Source: Janthinobacterium rivuli (lineage in GTDB: Bacteria; Pseudomonadota; Gammaproteobacteria; Burkholderiales; Burkholderiaceae_D). From it: a stretch of 64,000 bases of DNA. The translations under genes were made by a program, and so were the position numbers. The notes under the pieces are model-generated. The model worked only from the letters and a program-made list of their open reading frames with translations. It was not told where the DNA came from and searched no databases. Where the stretch lies: assembly GCF_009208735.1 (NCBI RefSeq), contig NZ_WFLJ01000005.1, forward strand, positions 248,001 through 312,000, written 5' to 3'. Positions 1 to 8,233 of this stretch are shown here, piece after piece (positions within the stretch are counted from its first letter, which is position 1; each line of letters begins with the position of its first letter).

Positions 1-73
1 CGGCACGCCGGCGCAGGTGGCGAAAACACGGGCCAGCCGCACGGCGCCCTTCCTGAAAAAAGCCCTGCGATAA
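1..73 (+). CDS. uvrA: UvrA excinuclease subunit, C-terminal fragment (probable)
   Basis: An open frame enters from the left edge (frame starting at base 2) and stops at TAA 71-73. Its last residues read GTPAQVAKTRASRTAPFLKK and then ALR. This resembles the conserved end of UvrA, where GTPE-x-VA is followed by an AS-x-T and FL segment close to the stop. UvrA is the ATP-dependent damage-recognition subunit of nucleotide excision repair. Only about 23 residues are visible, so the assignment rests on the tail motif alone; another ABC-type ATPase is possible. Confidence 0.5.
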   Translation, partial: GTPAQVAKTRASRTAPFLKKALR

Positions 74-181
74 GCCTGTGCGCAGCCACGTTTGCTGAGA
101 TAATCACGACACATAGTTACAAAAACAGCCGCAGCGTCTTGTGCGGCATCAATAAAAATCATTGCAGCAGGAGTAAAGATC

Positions 182-1075
182 ATGAAATGGGAAGGCAATC
201 GCGAAAGCGACAATGTGGAAGACCGCCGTGGCGAAGACGGTGGTGGCGGCGGCGGGGGCGGCGGCTTCGGTTTTGGCGGGCGCTCGATCGGCATCGGCAC
301 CATCGTCATCGCCCTGGTCGGCTCGTATGTGCTGGGCGTCAATCCCTTGACCTTGCTCAATCTGCTCAGCGGCGGGGGCGGCCAGGTCAGCACCCAGCAA
401 AGCCAGGCGCCCGCGCGCCAGCCGCCCGAATCGGACGAGATGGCCCGCTTCGTGAAAACCGTGCTGGCCGATACGGAAGACACCTGGAGCGCCCTGTTCA
501 AGGCCGAAGGCGGCAGCTATGTGAAACCCAAGCTGGTGCTGTTCTCCGGCAGCACGCCGACGGCCTGCGGCACGGGCCAGAGCGCCAGCGGTCCCTTCTA
601 TTGCCCCGGCGACCAGAAAGTCTACCTGGACCTCGATTTCTTCAATCTGATGCAGCAGCGCTTCAAGGTCTCGGGCGAGTTTGCCGAAGCCTACGTGATC
701 GCGCATGAGGTGGGCCACCACGTGCAGAACCTGCTGGGCTTGTCCGAGAAGGTCGACAAGGCGCGCCGCACGCAATCGGAACGCCAGGCCAACGCCATGT
801 CCGTGCGCCTGGAATTGCAGGCCGACTGCTTTGCCGGCGTGTGGGCATATCACGCCAATCAGGATCGCAAGATCCTCGAGCAAGGCGACGTGGAAGCGGC
901 CCTCAAGGCGGCCACGGCCATCGGCGACGATGCGCTGCAACGCCAGTCGCAAGGCCATGTCGTGCCCGATTCGTTTACGCACGGCACCTCGGAACAGCGC
1001 GTGCGCTGGTTCAGCAAGGGCATCGAGAGCGGCCAGATTGCCCAGTGCAACACGTTCGAGGCGCGCCAGCTGTAG
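182..1075 (+). CDS. Neutral zinc metallopeptidase, YpfJ family
   Basis: This 297-residue protein has a charged N-terminus, a run of glycines (about residues 20-33), one membrane segment (about 37-55) and a large exported domain. The zinc-protease motif H175-E176-x-x-H179 lies in AHEVGHH, followed by the LQADCFAG segment typical of this family (YpfJ/KPN_02809-type neutral zinc metallopeptidases). It is probably anchored in the inner membrane with the catalytic domain in the periplasm; the substrate is unknown. An AGGAG-like ribosome-binding site precedes the ATG at 182. It stands alone and converges with the next gene, leaving only about 20 bases between them. Confidence 0.88.
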   Translation: MKWEGNRESDNVEDRRGEDGGGGGGGGGFGFGGRSIGIGTIVIALVGSYVLGVNPLTLLNLLSGGGGQVSTQQSQAPARQPPESDEMARFVKTVLADTEDTWSALFKAEGGSYVKPKLVLFSGSTPTACGTGQSASGPFYCPGDQKVYLDLDFFNLMQQRFKVSGEFAEAYVIAHEVGHHVQNLLGLSEKVDKARRTQSERQANAMSVRLELQADCFAGVWAYHANQDRKILEQGDVEAALKAATAIGDDALQRQSQGHVVPDSFTHGTSEQRVRWFSKGIESGQIAQCNTFEARQL

Positions 1076-1095
1076 TGGCCGCTTCCCGCAGGCGC

Positions 1096-2553
1096 TTAGC
1101 CTACCGGCTTCCTGAGCGCACCGCGATAGTCGAGCGGGCCGCTGGAGCCTGAACGGCTGGAACCCTGGAACACGGGCTGGTTTTGCGGACCGTCCGGCCA
1201 GTAATACGCGGTGCTGCTGGAAGCGAGGAAGTTCAGTGACGCCGTGCAGGGATTGCCGTCGGTGGGCCAGTTGATCGTTACTCCATCGATGACGACGCCA
1301 GTGATCAGTTGCGTTCCCTGGACAACAAAACCCATGCGCGTCAGGTACAGCGCTCCCGCCGCCTCCCAGGAGCCGCTGTCGCCGCCCCATTTGGTGGCTG
1401 TGTCATAGATGCCGGAAAATTGGCCCAGCATGGCGGGCGCATGGCCGGCGCGCACCGGCGGCCCGTCGTTCGAGGCCACCACGCCGCCCGAGGTGTGCAT
1501 GCTATTGCAGGTGGCGGAAAAATCGTTGCTCAGACCGAATTCCGCGGACCAGTAACCCGCCAGGGCGGCCGTGCCGGGCGCCAGGCGCAACTGGTAGTTG
1601 GCTGCGTTTTGCTCCTGGCTGAGCGCCGCGCGCCACAGCCTGACCTCCGCCAGCGCTCCATGAAAGGCACGGAACGGTTCTTGATCCTGGTCCACGCTGC
1701 CGATGGTCAGCCGGTAGCCATTATCGACATTCAGGGGCGCGGCGGCGTTGCCGCGCGTGCTGCCTGCCATGGCCGCGCCGCCATCGAGGTACAGCGTAAT
1801 ACTGGCGCCCTGGCGCACGGCGGCCACATGGTGCCAGCCATTGTCGCAGACATTGCTGGCAACGCTGTCAAACTCGAAGAAACCGTAGCCACTATCGGTG
1901 GCGAACTTGATGCTGCCATCGGGCCGCACCACCAGCAGAAAGCCTCCGTTGCCGGCGCCGCCCGCCGTTGGCTTTTTGCCCAGCACGCTGCCTCCACTGC
2001 GGGTGCGGAACCAGGCCTGCACGCTGAAGTCGCCGGCGCCCATGTGATAGGCGGGATTGTCATTACAGTACAGATAGCCATTTTCCAGCTGCAGCGATCC
2101 CACCGCCGCCACCGGCGCCGGATACAGCGCGGCGATGGCGCCGGCCACGTCGGCCGCGGCAAAGCCGCCGGCCAGCAAGGCCGGGCGCATGGCGTCCGAT
2201 GACAGCGCGGGATAGACCTGGCTGTCAAGCAGCAGCGTCCCCACCGCCAGCGCCGACAGGGCGGGAAAGCCAAACGCCAGGCCCATGGCCACGTCGGCCG
2301 GCGTGCCGCCGAAGTCATTTTTCAGGATACGCGCCAGCTCCAGCGGCGAAATGTCGGCAAACACGGCCACAAGCGCCCCTGCCAATATTCGGGCGTCAAC
2401 CAGCGAGGCCAGGCCAGGAAGCGGCATGCCCAACGTAAAAACGGCCGGAAAATTCTCCTTGCGCAGAGTTTGCACGGCCTGCTCGGCGCCCTGCCCCTGA
2501 CGCTTGTACTGCGTCAATTGTTCAGTCAAATATGCTTGTGCGGTCGTATCCAT
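1096..2553 (-). CDS. LamG/concanavalin-like protein, last gene of the five-gene cluster
   Basis: This 485-residue protein has no obvious signal peptide. Residues about 1-145 are alanine-rich and helical, with units ending in patterns such as ALLAGGF and AALYP that resemble the tandem repeats of the 1103-residue protein encoded upstream. Residues about 150-330 look like a LamG/concanavalin A jelly-roll, with phrases such as FSVQAWFRT, GWHHVAAVR and LAEVRLWR. The C-terminal 110 residues are beta-rich (GVVIDGVTINW, DYRGALRKP) and unassigned. The gene follows the 128-residue gene by 43 bases and is probably the last of the operon. A carbohydrate- or surface-binding role is inference. Confidence 0.75.
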   Translation of the reverse strand: MDTTAQAYLTEQLTQYKRQGQGAEQAVQTLRKENFPAVFTLGMPLPGLASLVDARILAGALVAVFADISPLELARILKNDFGGTPADVAMGLAFGFPALSALAVGTLLLDSQVYPALSSDAMRPALLAGGFAAADVAGAIAALYPAPVAAVGSLQLENGYLYCNDNPAYHMGAGDFSVQAWFRTRSGGSVLGKKPTAGGAGNGGFLLVVRPDGSIKFATDSGYGFFEFDSVASNVCDNGWHHVAAVRQGASITLYLDGGAAMAGSTRGNAAAPLNVDNGYRLTIGSVDQDQEPFRAFHGALAEVRLWRAALSQEQNAANYQLRLAPGTAALAGYWSAEFGLSNDFSATCNSMHTSGGVVASNDGPPVRAGHAPAMLGQFSGIYDTATKWGGDSGSWEAAGALYLTRMGFVVQGTQLITGVVIDGVTINWPTDGNPCTASLNFLASSSTAYYWPDGPQNQPVFQGSSRSGSSGPLDYRGALRKPVG

Positions 2554-2596
2554 GGTGGCTGTTTTCCTTGAGAAAGTTCAACGTGGTGGTGGTGAA

Positions 2597-2983
2597 TCAA
2601 CTGGTGCGACGAATGGAAATGGTGAGCGCGCAGACAGAAACGGCAAGATTGGCGATCGGATTCCAGCACTGCACCCATTTGCCCTCTTCCTGTTTGCCCA
2701 AGGTCACGCTCACCTGGAAGGCGTTGCTGCTGTCAAACGCCAGCTCCTGGAGCGCGATGTTCATGTCGCCGATGCCCTGCGGCAGGGCATCGGCGCCCAG
2801 CTGCGGCGCCAGCGCCTGGGCCGCCCAGCCCATGAACTGCGCGATGGGCAAGGTCGCCACGGCCTTGCCATCGGCGGCAGAAAACTGCAAAAGGAAATTC
2901 TGCGTGCCGATCTGCCCGTCACCGCTACCGAGGCGCAGTTCGCCGGTCACGGCAATGGCCAGCGTACCGTCCGCGTCACTCAT
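2597..2983 (-). CDS. Small beta-rich protein of unknown function, paralogue of the gene at 7252-7671
   Basis: This 128-residue protein has no signal peptide or membrane segment. It alternates short hydrophobic strands and is clearly related to the first gene of the cluster. Both contain a WAA segment (GWAAQAL here, TWAATAV there), an ALP or DLP turn followed by strands, a (K/D)W-x3-(W)-(N/T)PI segment, and a final I-x-R-T close to the C-terminus. Its ATG overlaps the stop of the oxygenase gene as ATGA, so translation is probably coupled. I do not recognise the family. Confidence 0.7.
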   Translation of the reverse strand: MSDADGTLAIAVTGELRLGSGDGQIGTQNFLLQFSAADGKAVATLPIAQFMGWAAQALAPQLGADALPQGIGDMNIALQELAFDSSNAFQVSVTLGKQEEGKWVQCWNPIANLAVSVCALTISIRRTS

Positions 2984-3870
2984 GGCCAGCCCTCCGCCAG
3001 CGTTCCCGGTTGCACAAAATGGTCGACCGGCAAGCCGTCGGCGTCACGCGCACCGCCGGCGATATCGCCGCCGCTCCAGCCCCTGGGCCCGTGGCCATGG
3101 CGGCGCGCCGCGTCTTGCGCCTGGCCGTGATACCACAGGATCAGCGAATTGCGTTCGAATCCGTGATTCGACATGAAGCGGTGATAGGAGCTGGGACTGC
3201 AGGCGAAGGCGAGCAAGCGGTTCGCCAGCGGGGCGATGCGTTCGACGGTGCTCACCTGCCCTTGCGCTTCACATCCCAGTTCGGTTTCGCCGCCCATGCC
3301 GTCTTGCCAGCCGTCGGCGCCGAAATAGTAGATCAGCGTCACGGCGCGGCAGCGCTGCACCGTCGCGGCCCCGCCTGCCATCCCGCCATCCATGTAGTTG
3401 CATTCAAAGTGCCAGGGCCGCATGCCCGCACCCACGCCAGGCGGGGACGAGAAATACGCCAGATTGTAGTCGTCGTGCCAGGCATCGGAGCGGCTGCCCG
3501 GCAGGTGATGATGGAATTCGGCCACCATCTCGTCGCCCAGAGGCAAGTCAAACAGGCGCTGGCAATGATCGCGCAGGCGCGGGTCGAGAAACAGCGCCAG
3601 GGCCGGCGGCGCCTGGCGGCCGATCACCCAACAATAGGCATCGTAGCCGGGAAAACGCGCCAGCCGATCGGTAACAAATTGCTCGGACAAGCCGCGCGCG
3701 CGCAAGGCAGCAAACGCCCCCTGCAGCCGCTGATAAGCGGGCGCGGACAGGAATTGGTCCAGCACCACATGCGCAAAAGGCGCACTGCGCACGGCGGCCC
3801 CGTGCAGCGAGTTCAAGGCCAGCGTAGCTTCGCCGTCCGCGTTGAGGTCGATATCGATGTCGGGCTTCAT
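2980..3870 (-). CDS. 2-oxoglutarate/Fe(II)-dependent oxygenase, prolyl-4-hydroxylase-like
   Basis: This 296-residue protein carries the facial triad of the 2OG/Fe(II) dioxygenases: H132-x-D134 (in AWHDDYN) and H230 (in SSYHRF). R240-x-S242 follows at the spacing expected for the 2-oxoglutarate anchor (H-x9-R-x-S). Such enzymes hydroxylate side chains, often prolines, using 2-oxoglutarate and oxygen. There is no export signal, so it should act in the cytoplasm. Its ATG overlaps the stop of the 1103-residue protein (ATGA), and that protein contains 20 consecutive prolines, an obvious candidate substrate. The fold assignment is fairly firm; the substrate is inference. Confidence 0.8.
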   Translation of the reverse strand: MKPDIDIDLNADGEATLALNSLHGAAVRSAPFAHVVLDQFLSAPAYQRLQGAFAALRARGLSEQFVTDRLARFPGYDAYCWVIGRQAPPALALFLDPRLRDHCQRLFDLPLGDEMVAEFHHHLPGSRSDAWHDDYNLAYFSSPPGVGAGMRPWHFECNYMDGGMAGGAATVQRCRAVTLIYYFGADGWQDGMGGETELGCEAQGQVSTVERIAPLANRLLAFACSPSSYHRFMSNHGFERNSLILWYHGQAQDAARRHGHGPRGWSGGDIAGGARDADGLPVDHFVQPGTLAEGWP

Positions 3871-6800
3871 GATTCCAATCCATAGGCCTGGCGCAAGGCG
3901 GCCACCAGTTGCATGACCGTCAGCGCGGGATACATGACGCGCAGCGCGCCGCTACACTGCTGCGCGGTATAGCCGGCCTGCGCCAACGCCCTGGCCAGCG
4001 TCGCGACATCGGCTTGCGGCAAGGCGGCCAGCACGGCCCTGCCGGCTTCAACGGCGCTCTGCCCTGCGGCCAGCGCCGCGCGCGCCGCCTCGCCCGGGCC
4101 ATCAAAGACATACGCTCCTTGCAGGGCCTGCACCAGTTGCTGCACGCCCAGGCCCGCATAGGCGGCGCGCAAGCCCTGCGTCGTTTCGGTGGCGATATAG
4201 CCGGCGTGCGCCAGCGCCATGGCGTTTTGCGCCGGGCTCAGGCCGGGGAAGTTGGCCAGCAATAAAGGTCCCGCCTGCGCCCCTCCCTTGCCCGCCGCAT
4301 GCAGCTGCATGGCATACGCCTGTGGCGTCGCCGTGCCATATGCCGCCAGCAGCGCGTCGAGCAGCTGCTCGACCGACAGCGTGGGATAGGCGCCGCGCAA
4401 GCCTTGCGCTGTGGCCTGCGCCGTGTAGCCGGCCTGCGCCATGACTTGCGCTAGCGGGGCCGCATGCAAGCCCGGAAAGCGCGCCAGCATGGCGCCGGCG
4501 CAATCGGCGCCGCTTGCGTGCAGTGCGAATTGCTGTTGAGCAAACTGTAACGGCGTCAGTGGCGGCGCGACGGTGATTTCCAGCGGCGCACTGAATGCGC
4601 CCTGCATCACCAGCGCCAGGCTGGCCAGGGCGAGCACCCTGGCAGTGACCGTGCCCGGCGGCGTGGCGGGAGGCAAGGCGATCCGGCCTTGCGCGGCGCT
4701 CGACGCCGTCTGGCCGTCGGCGATCACCTCGCCCGCGGCGTTCGTCACCTGCATGCGGTAGTGCGCGGCGCCGTCCACCGGCGCCCATTGCAACACGATA
4801 TCGGGCTCCTGGTAGCTGCCGGTCGTCATCACCACCTGTCCCAGCACAGTCAGGGCAGCCGGCGCGCTTGGCGGGCTTGGCAAGGCCTGGCCCGCTTGCA
4901 CGGCTTGCACGGTGGCCTGATATTGTCCGGCCGGCGCCTGCGCATCGAGCACGAATTGCGCAGTGGGCAAGGCGCCGGCGGCCACCTGCTGCTGCCGCAC
5001 CTGGTCCAGCGGGTCGCGCAACCGGGCCACATAGGCAAGCCTGGCGTCGCCCGCCTGCCAGCCCAACGTCACGCTGCGCTGCGCCAGTTGCAGCATGGGA
5101 CTATTCGGCGCGGCCAGCTTGCTGACGGCGACAGCCTCGCTCCACGCGCTCGGCATGTCAAGCGTGCCGTTGCGCGCCTGCATGCGCAAGGCATAGTTGC
5201 CGGCGGGCGATGCGGCGGCGATGGGCACATCGGCCTGCCGCAAGCCGGCCGCCACCGGCGTTTCCTGCTCGGCGCCACCGGGCGCCGTCACGCCGATGAT
5301 GAAGGCGGCCGCCGCGTCCTGCGCCGTCCACTGCAAGCTGATGGCGTCTGTGCCGGGCACGGCCAGCAGGGACGCCGGCGGCGCCAGGCGCAGCATCGTC
5401 GCGTCCGGGCTCCAGGCGCCGCTGCCGGCGCTATTGATGCCCTTGACGGCAACGCTGTAGCGCCCCGCCAGCAGGCCGGTCGAAGGATCGAGGCCGGCGG
5501 ACAATCCCGCGACACTGACAAAATCGAGCAGGGTGCCGTCGGGACCGCACAGTCTGGCGCCGTAGCTGCTGGCACGATCCGCGGGCTGCCAGCTTGCCAG
5601 CACCTTGCCGCCCTGGAAGCTGAGCACCGGCGCGGCCGGCGCAGCGGGGACGGCCGGCCCCGGTCCTGGCCCAGGTCCAGGCGGTGGTGGCGGCGGCGGC
5701 GGTGGCGGTGGCGGAGGCGGTGGCGGAGGCGGAGGCGGCGTCGTCGGCCAGTTGTTGCACAGCAAAGTGGACGCCACGGACTTCAGCACGGCCGGGGCCA
5801 CGGTGGCAGCAAAGAAGGCGGCCGACTTTGCAGGATCGTCGAGCAGCGCCTTCACCAGCGAGGTGGCGGCGCCGACGATGGCATCGATAATCAGCTCGCC
5901 CAGGGCGTCAAAGGAAAAACTGTCGGGCTTGGTGATCGGGATGCTGATCGGCGCAGGAAAGTCGACCGAGACCACTGGCTCACCTGCCACCAGGATGGTA
6001 AACGTCCCGCGCAGCTCTATCTTCAATCCGTTGGTGGAGGAAAAAGATGGCTTTACCTTGAAAGCGGAAGTGACGACCTTGTCGAACACCAGACCGACGA
6101 AGGCGCCACATCCATTTGTGTTGCTCAGTTTTTGCAGCGTCTGCAGTAATTGCAAGTCCGCCTGCAAGGTATCGGGCGGCGCCCAGTTGCTGACCTGGAA
6201 ACCATATTTCTTGCTATAGGTGAAACTGATACTGGGGTCGGTGAACGGACCATAGATGCCCTTGGCGCTCAGGACGCCGCCAAATTGGGTATAGTCGCCT
6301 ACTTCCTGCGTGATCGTCAGGATGCTCGACAGATTGAACCTGGTCTGCAGGAATTGCAGGCCGACACTCAGCTGCGCTCCCTTGTCGCCCCCCTGGCTGA
6401 ACACGGTGACTTCGGGTGCGTGGGCAAAGCTGCTGTCATAGATCTGCAGAAAACCCAGGTCGATGGGCGCGCTCAGGCTGCCGCTGATGCGCACGCCACT
6501 GCTGGTGCCGCCCGTCGTCACGGCCACCGACACGAAGGCGCTGAAATCCATGATGGAGATCTGCGTCTGGTCCAGCACGAAGCCTTGCGTCGGGAATCCC
6601 TCAAATGGCGCGGTGGCATAATACAGTCGGATGGGCTTGTCTGGAGCCTGGCCCGAGAATTCAATGGGAATCAAATGGTCCCAATCCACTCTCAGCGCGG
6701 CCGAGGACAGGAAGGTGCCGATGGAAATGGGCTGCGCGATGGTCGCGCTGACCACGACCAGCTTGCCTTGCTCGAACCAGATATCGCCCGTCAGGCGCAG

Positions 6801-7178
6801 GCTGCCGAAATCGAGCCGGATCTGGAAGTGGAGCGAGGCGCCGGACGCACCACGCTTGAACGCCAGCGTCCAGTCCTTGACCGTGACGCCCGTCAAGCCC
6901 AGCGGATCGCGCCAGTCCATCTGTACGGTGCCGCTAAACGACAGATCACCGGATTGGCTATCGTATTGCAAGGATGCCGCTGTCAACAATAGCTGGGGGA
7001 AATTATCCGGCAAGGACAGGAAGCTCGCCCGCATGAGCTCGTCGATCATCTGGCGAAAATCGATACTGGAATTTTTCTCCAGCTCGGCCAGAATACTAGT
7101 GCCTGGCAGCGATAGCCTGGCCGACAGGCTTCCCTGTCCCAAGACGATCGTACCGGCAATATTGACCAGGGTGCTCAT
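3867..7178 (-). CDS. Large modular protein: beta-rich N-domain, 20-proline linker, FN3-like domains, 76-residue repeats
   Basis: The start is taken as ATG 7178 (MSTLVNIAG), which has a GGAA element about 9 bases upstream, giving 1103 residues. No signal peptide is visible. Residues 1-475 are strand-rich and unassigned. Residues 481-500 are an unbroken run of 20 prolines, followed by four Gly-Pro pairs. Residues about 510-870 form several fibronectin type III-like units (phrases such as AYVARLRDP, YRMQVTNAAG). The last 230 residues are three copies of a 76-residue helical repeat. It lies between a small beta-rich gene and an oxygenase that could modify the proline tract. The architecture suggests an adhesive or scaffold protein, but the function is unknown. 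Confidence 0.75.
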   Translation of the reverse strand: MSTLVNIAGTIVLGQGSLSARLSLPGTSILAELEKNSSIDFRQMIDELMRASFLSLPDNFPQLLLTAASLQYDSQSGDLSFSGTVQMDWRDPLGLTGVTVKDWTLAFKRGASGASLHFQIRLDFGSLRLTGDIWFEQGKLVVVSATIAQPISIGTFLSSAALRVDWDHLIPIEFSGQAPDKPIRLYYATAPFEGFPTQGFVLDQTQISIMDFSAFVSVAVTTGGTSSGVRISGSLSAPIDLGFLQIYDSSFAHAPEVTVFSQGGDKGAQLSVGLQFLQTRFNLSSILTITQEVGDYTQFGGVLSAKGIYGPFTDPSISFTYSKKYGFQVSNWAPPDTLQADLQLLQTLQKLSNTNGCGAFVGLVFDKVVTSAFKVKPSFSSTNGLKIELRGTFTILVAGEPVVSVDFPAPISIPITKPDSFSFDALGELIIDAIVGAATSLVKALLDDPAKSAAFFAATVAPAVLKSVASTLLCNNWPTTPPPPPPPPPPPPPPPPPPPPGPGPGPGPAVPAAPAAPVLSFQGGKVLASWQPADRASSYGARLCGPDGTLLDFVSVAGLSAGLDPSTGLLAGRYSVAVKGINSAGSGAWSPDATMLRLAPPASLLAVPGTDAISLQWTAQDAAAAFIIGVTAPGGAEQETPVAAGLRQADVPIAAASPAGNYALRMQARNGTLDMPSAWSEAVAVSKLAAPNSPMLQLAQRSVTLGWQAGDARLAYVARLRDPLDQVRQQQVAAGALPTAQFVLDAQAPAGQYQATVQAVQAGQALPSPPSAPAALTVLGQVVMTTGSYQEPDIVLQWAPVDGAAHYRMQVTNAAGEVIADGQTASSAAQGRIALPPATPPGTVTARVLALASLALVMQGAFSAPLEITVAPPLTPLQFAQQQFALHASGADCAGAMLARFPGLHAAPLAQVMAQAGYTAQATAQGLRGAYPTLSVEQLLDALLAAYGTATPQAYAMQLHAAGKGGAQAGPLLLANFPGLSPAQNAMALAHAGYIATETTQGLRAAYAGLGVQQLVQALQGAYVFDGPGEAARAALAAGQSAVEAGRAVLAALPQADVATLARALAQAGYTAQQCSGALRVMYPALTVMQLVAALRQAYGLES
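3870..4559 (-). repeat. Three tandem 76-residue protein repeats
   Basis: The C-terminal part of the 1103-residue protein (about residues 874-1103) repeats with an exact 76-residue period. Each unit has a linker ending in LLAN or similar, then FPGL, an AGYTA-type turn, GLR-x-AY, and a closing QL-x2-AL-x2-AYG. The units have diverged in sequence while keeping their length, which suggests a structural solenoid or bundle rather than recent DNA duplication. Confidence 0.8.
5679..5738 (-). repeat. Poly-proline tract (20 Pro codons) with adjoining Gly-Pro repeat
   Basis: On the minus strand all twenty codons from 5738 to 5679 are CCN, with mixed third bases. Four Gly-Pro pairs follow (5678-5655). 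The mixed codon use argues for selection at the protein level rather than simple slippage. A run this long would stall ribosomes without EF-P and would form an extended polyproline helix separating two halves of the protein. Confidence 0.9.
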
Positions 7179-7251
7179 GCGATATGCATTCCGCGTTGAA
7201 AAGTGGATAAACCGCGCGGCAGGCGCCGCGCGATGCAAGCTGGCGGCGACC

Positions 7252-7671
7252 TCAGGCGGGCGTGCGCACGATACTCAGCGCCACCCCTTGCAGGCTGATG
7301 GCGATGCCCGAGATCGGCGTCCAGTCATCCTTCCATTTCTTGTCAGCGTCGACCGAACCGAGACTGGTGGCGAGCGTCAGGTTGCCATTGGTGTTCATAT
7401 CGAGTTGGGTCACCGCCACCGACAGCGTTTTCAAACTGGTGGGCAGGTCGGCGTCCGTCACTGTCAGGCCGACTGCCGTGGCGGCCCAGGTGATGAAATC
7501 GCCGACGACGATGGTGATGGCATCCTGAGGCGCCTGTGGACCATACTTGAATTCGAATTCTTGCGCTTTGGCTGGTGGCAATTGCGTTTCGATCGGAATC
7601 GAGATGTTCTTGGTGGGATCGGTGGAAGTCCCGATTACGATATTTCCCTTGAGCGTAGTGGTCACTGTCAT
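7252..7671 (-). CDS. Small beta-rich protein of unknown function, first gene of the five-gene cluster
   Basis: The start is ATG 7671 (MTVTTTLKGN), preceded by AGGGA at good spacing, giving 139 residues without signal peptide. It contains a hydrophobic TWAATAVG segment, a DLPTSL turn, and a W-containing segment (KKWKDDWTPI) before the end SIVRTPA. It is a diverged paralogue of the 128-residue protein at 2597-2983. It is first in the cluster, 73 bases ahead of the large modular protein. Possibly it is a self-assembling or accessory subunit, but nothing in the sequence proves this. Confidence 0.7.
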   Translation of the reverse strand: MTVTTTLKGNIVIGTSTDPTKNISIPIETQLPPAKAQEFEFKYGPQAPQDAITIVVGDFITWAATAVGLTVTDADLPTSLKTLSVAVTQLDMNTNGNLTLATSLGSVDADKKWKDDWTPISGIAISLQGVALSIVRTPA

Positions 7672-8233
7672 GGCATTTCCCTTAAGTTTCGTTAACAAAC
7701 CAGGTGTGCTGCATGCTTAAATTAGCCACAAAACGCTGTCGCGCTATCGTTAAGTGACGAAAATTCATGCTCGTGTAAGCCGTCCGCATCACGCCAGCAG
7801 TGCGCCATCGCCATTGCCCGCAATCAGCGAGCCCAGCTGCGCGCAGACGACCTTGATCGTCACGCTTGCGGCAAACGCCGCAAGCGCCAATAAATCGGAT
7901 GCAGTGGACTGCGATACGCGCCGGCCGGCACCGGCACGGGCTTGTGAGCGTCGCCGGGCAGGCCGCCCCACGGCGGGATGAAGTGGAAAATTGTCGCATA
8001 CGGCATGGCGCGCTCCCGGCAAAATGAAAGCCGGCAAAACCGATGCTCAGGGCATCGGCGGCCAACTTTCCCTGTGGCTGAACGGCGGCATATGGGTGCG
8101 GCGCGGCTCAGCAGGGAAAGACAGTATGCAGTTAAAAAATTGATTAATAGTCATCAAATGTCACGATGACATAAAAACTTGAAATAAGTGTCAGGCGCTA
8201 TGCGTCAACGCGGCCATGCCGCGGGAGAGGCGC
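7672..8233. other. Non-coding stretch between the five-gene cluster and the solute-binding protein gene
   Basis: About 560 bases hold no convincing gene. Short open frames here are rich in Cys and Arg and lack ribosome-binding sites. The interval contains a perfect inverted repeat at 7863-7886 and an AT-rich patch at about 8128-8190. Inside that patch is a palindrome at 8158-8172 with arms ATGTCA and TGACAT around CGA. The promoter of the minus-strand cluster should lie here, either close to 7671 or in the AT-rich patch with a leader of about 450 bases. Confidence 0.5.
7863..7886. repeat. Perfect 10-bp inverted repeat (hairpin)
   Basis: CGCTTGCGGC at 7863-7872 and its exact reverse complement at 7877-7886 enclose the loop AAAC. 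No T-run follows on either strand, so it is not a standard intrinsic terminator. It lies in the long leader region of the five-gene cluster, where it could be a leader RNA structure or a protein-binding site. Confidence 0.7.

Noticed and set aside
4689-6149. 486-codon plus-strand frame opposite the large modular protein
   Set aside because: Arg/His/Gly-rich antisense translation of the repeat and polyproline regions; the minus-strand frame has clear domain structure and coupling.
7682-8065. Possible 127-residue minus-strand gene in the leader of the five-gene cluster
   Set aside because: Cys/Arg-rich with no motif, no ribosome-binding site, and it overlaps the promoter region; spurious translation is more likely.
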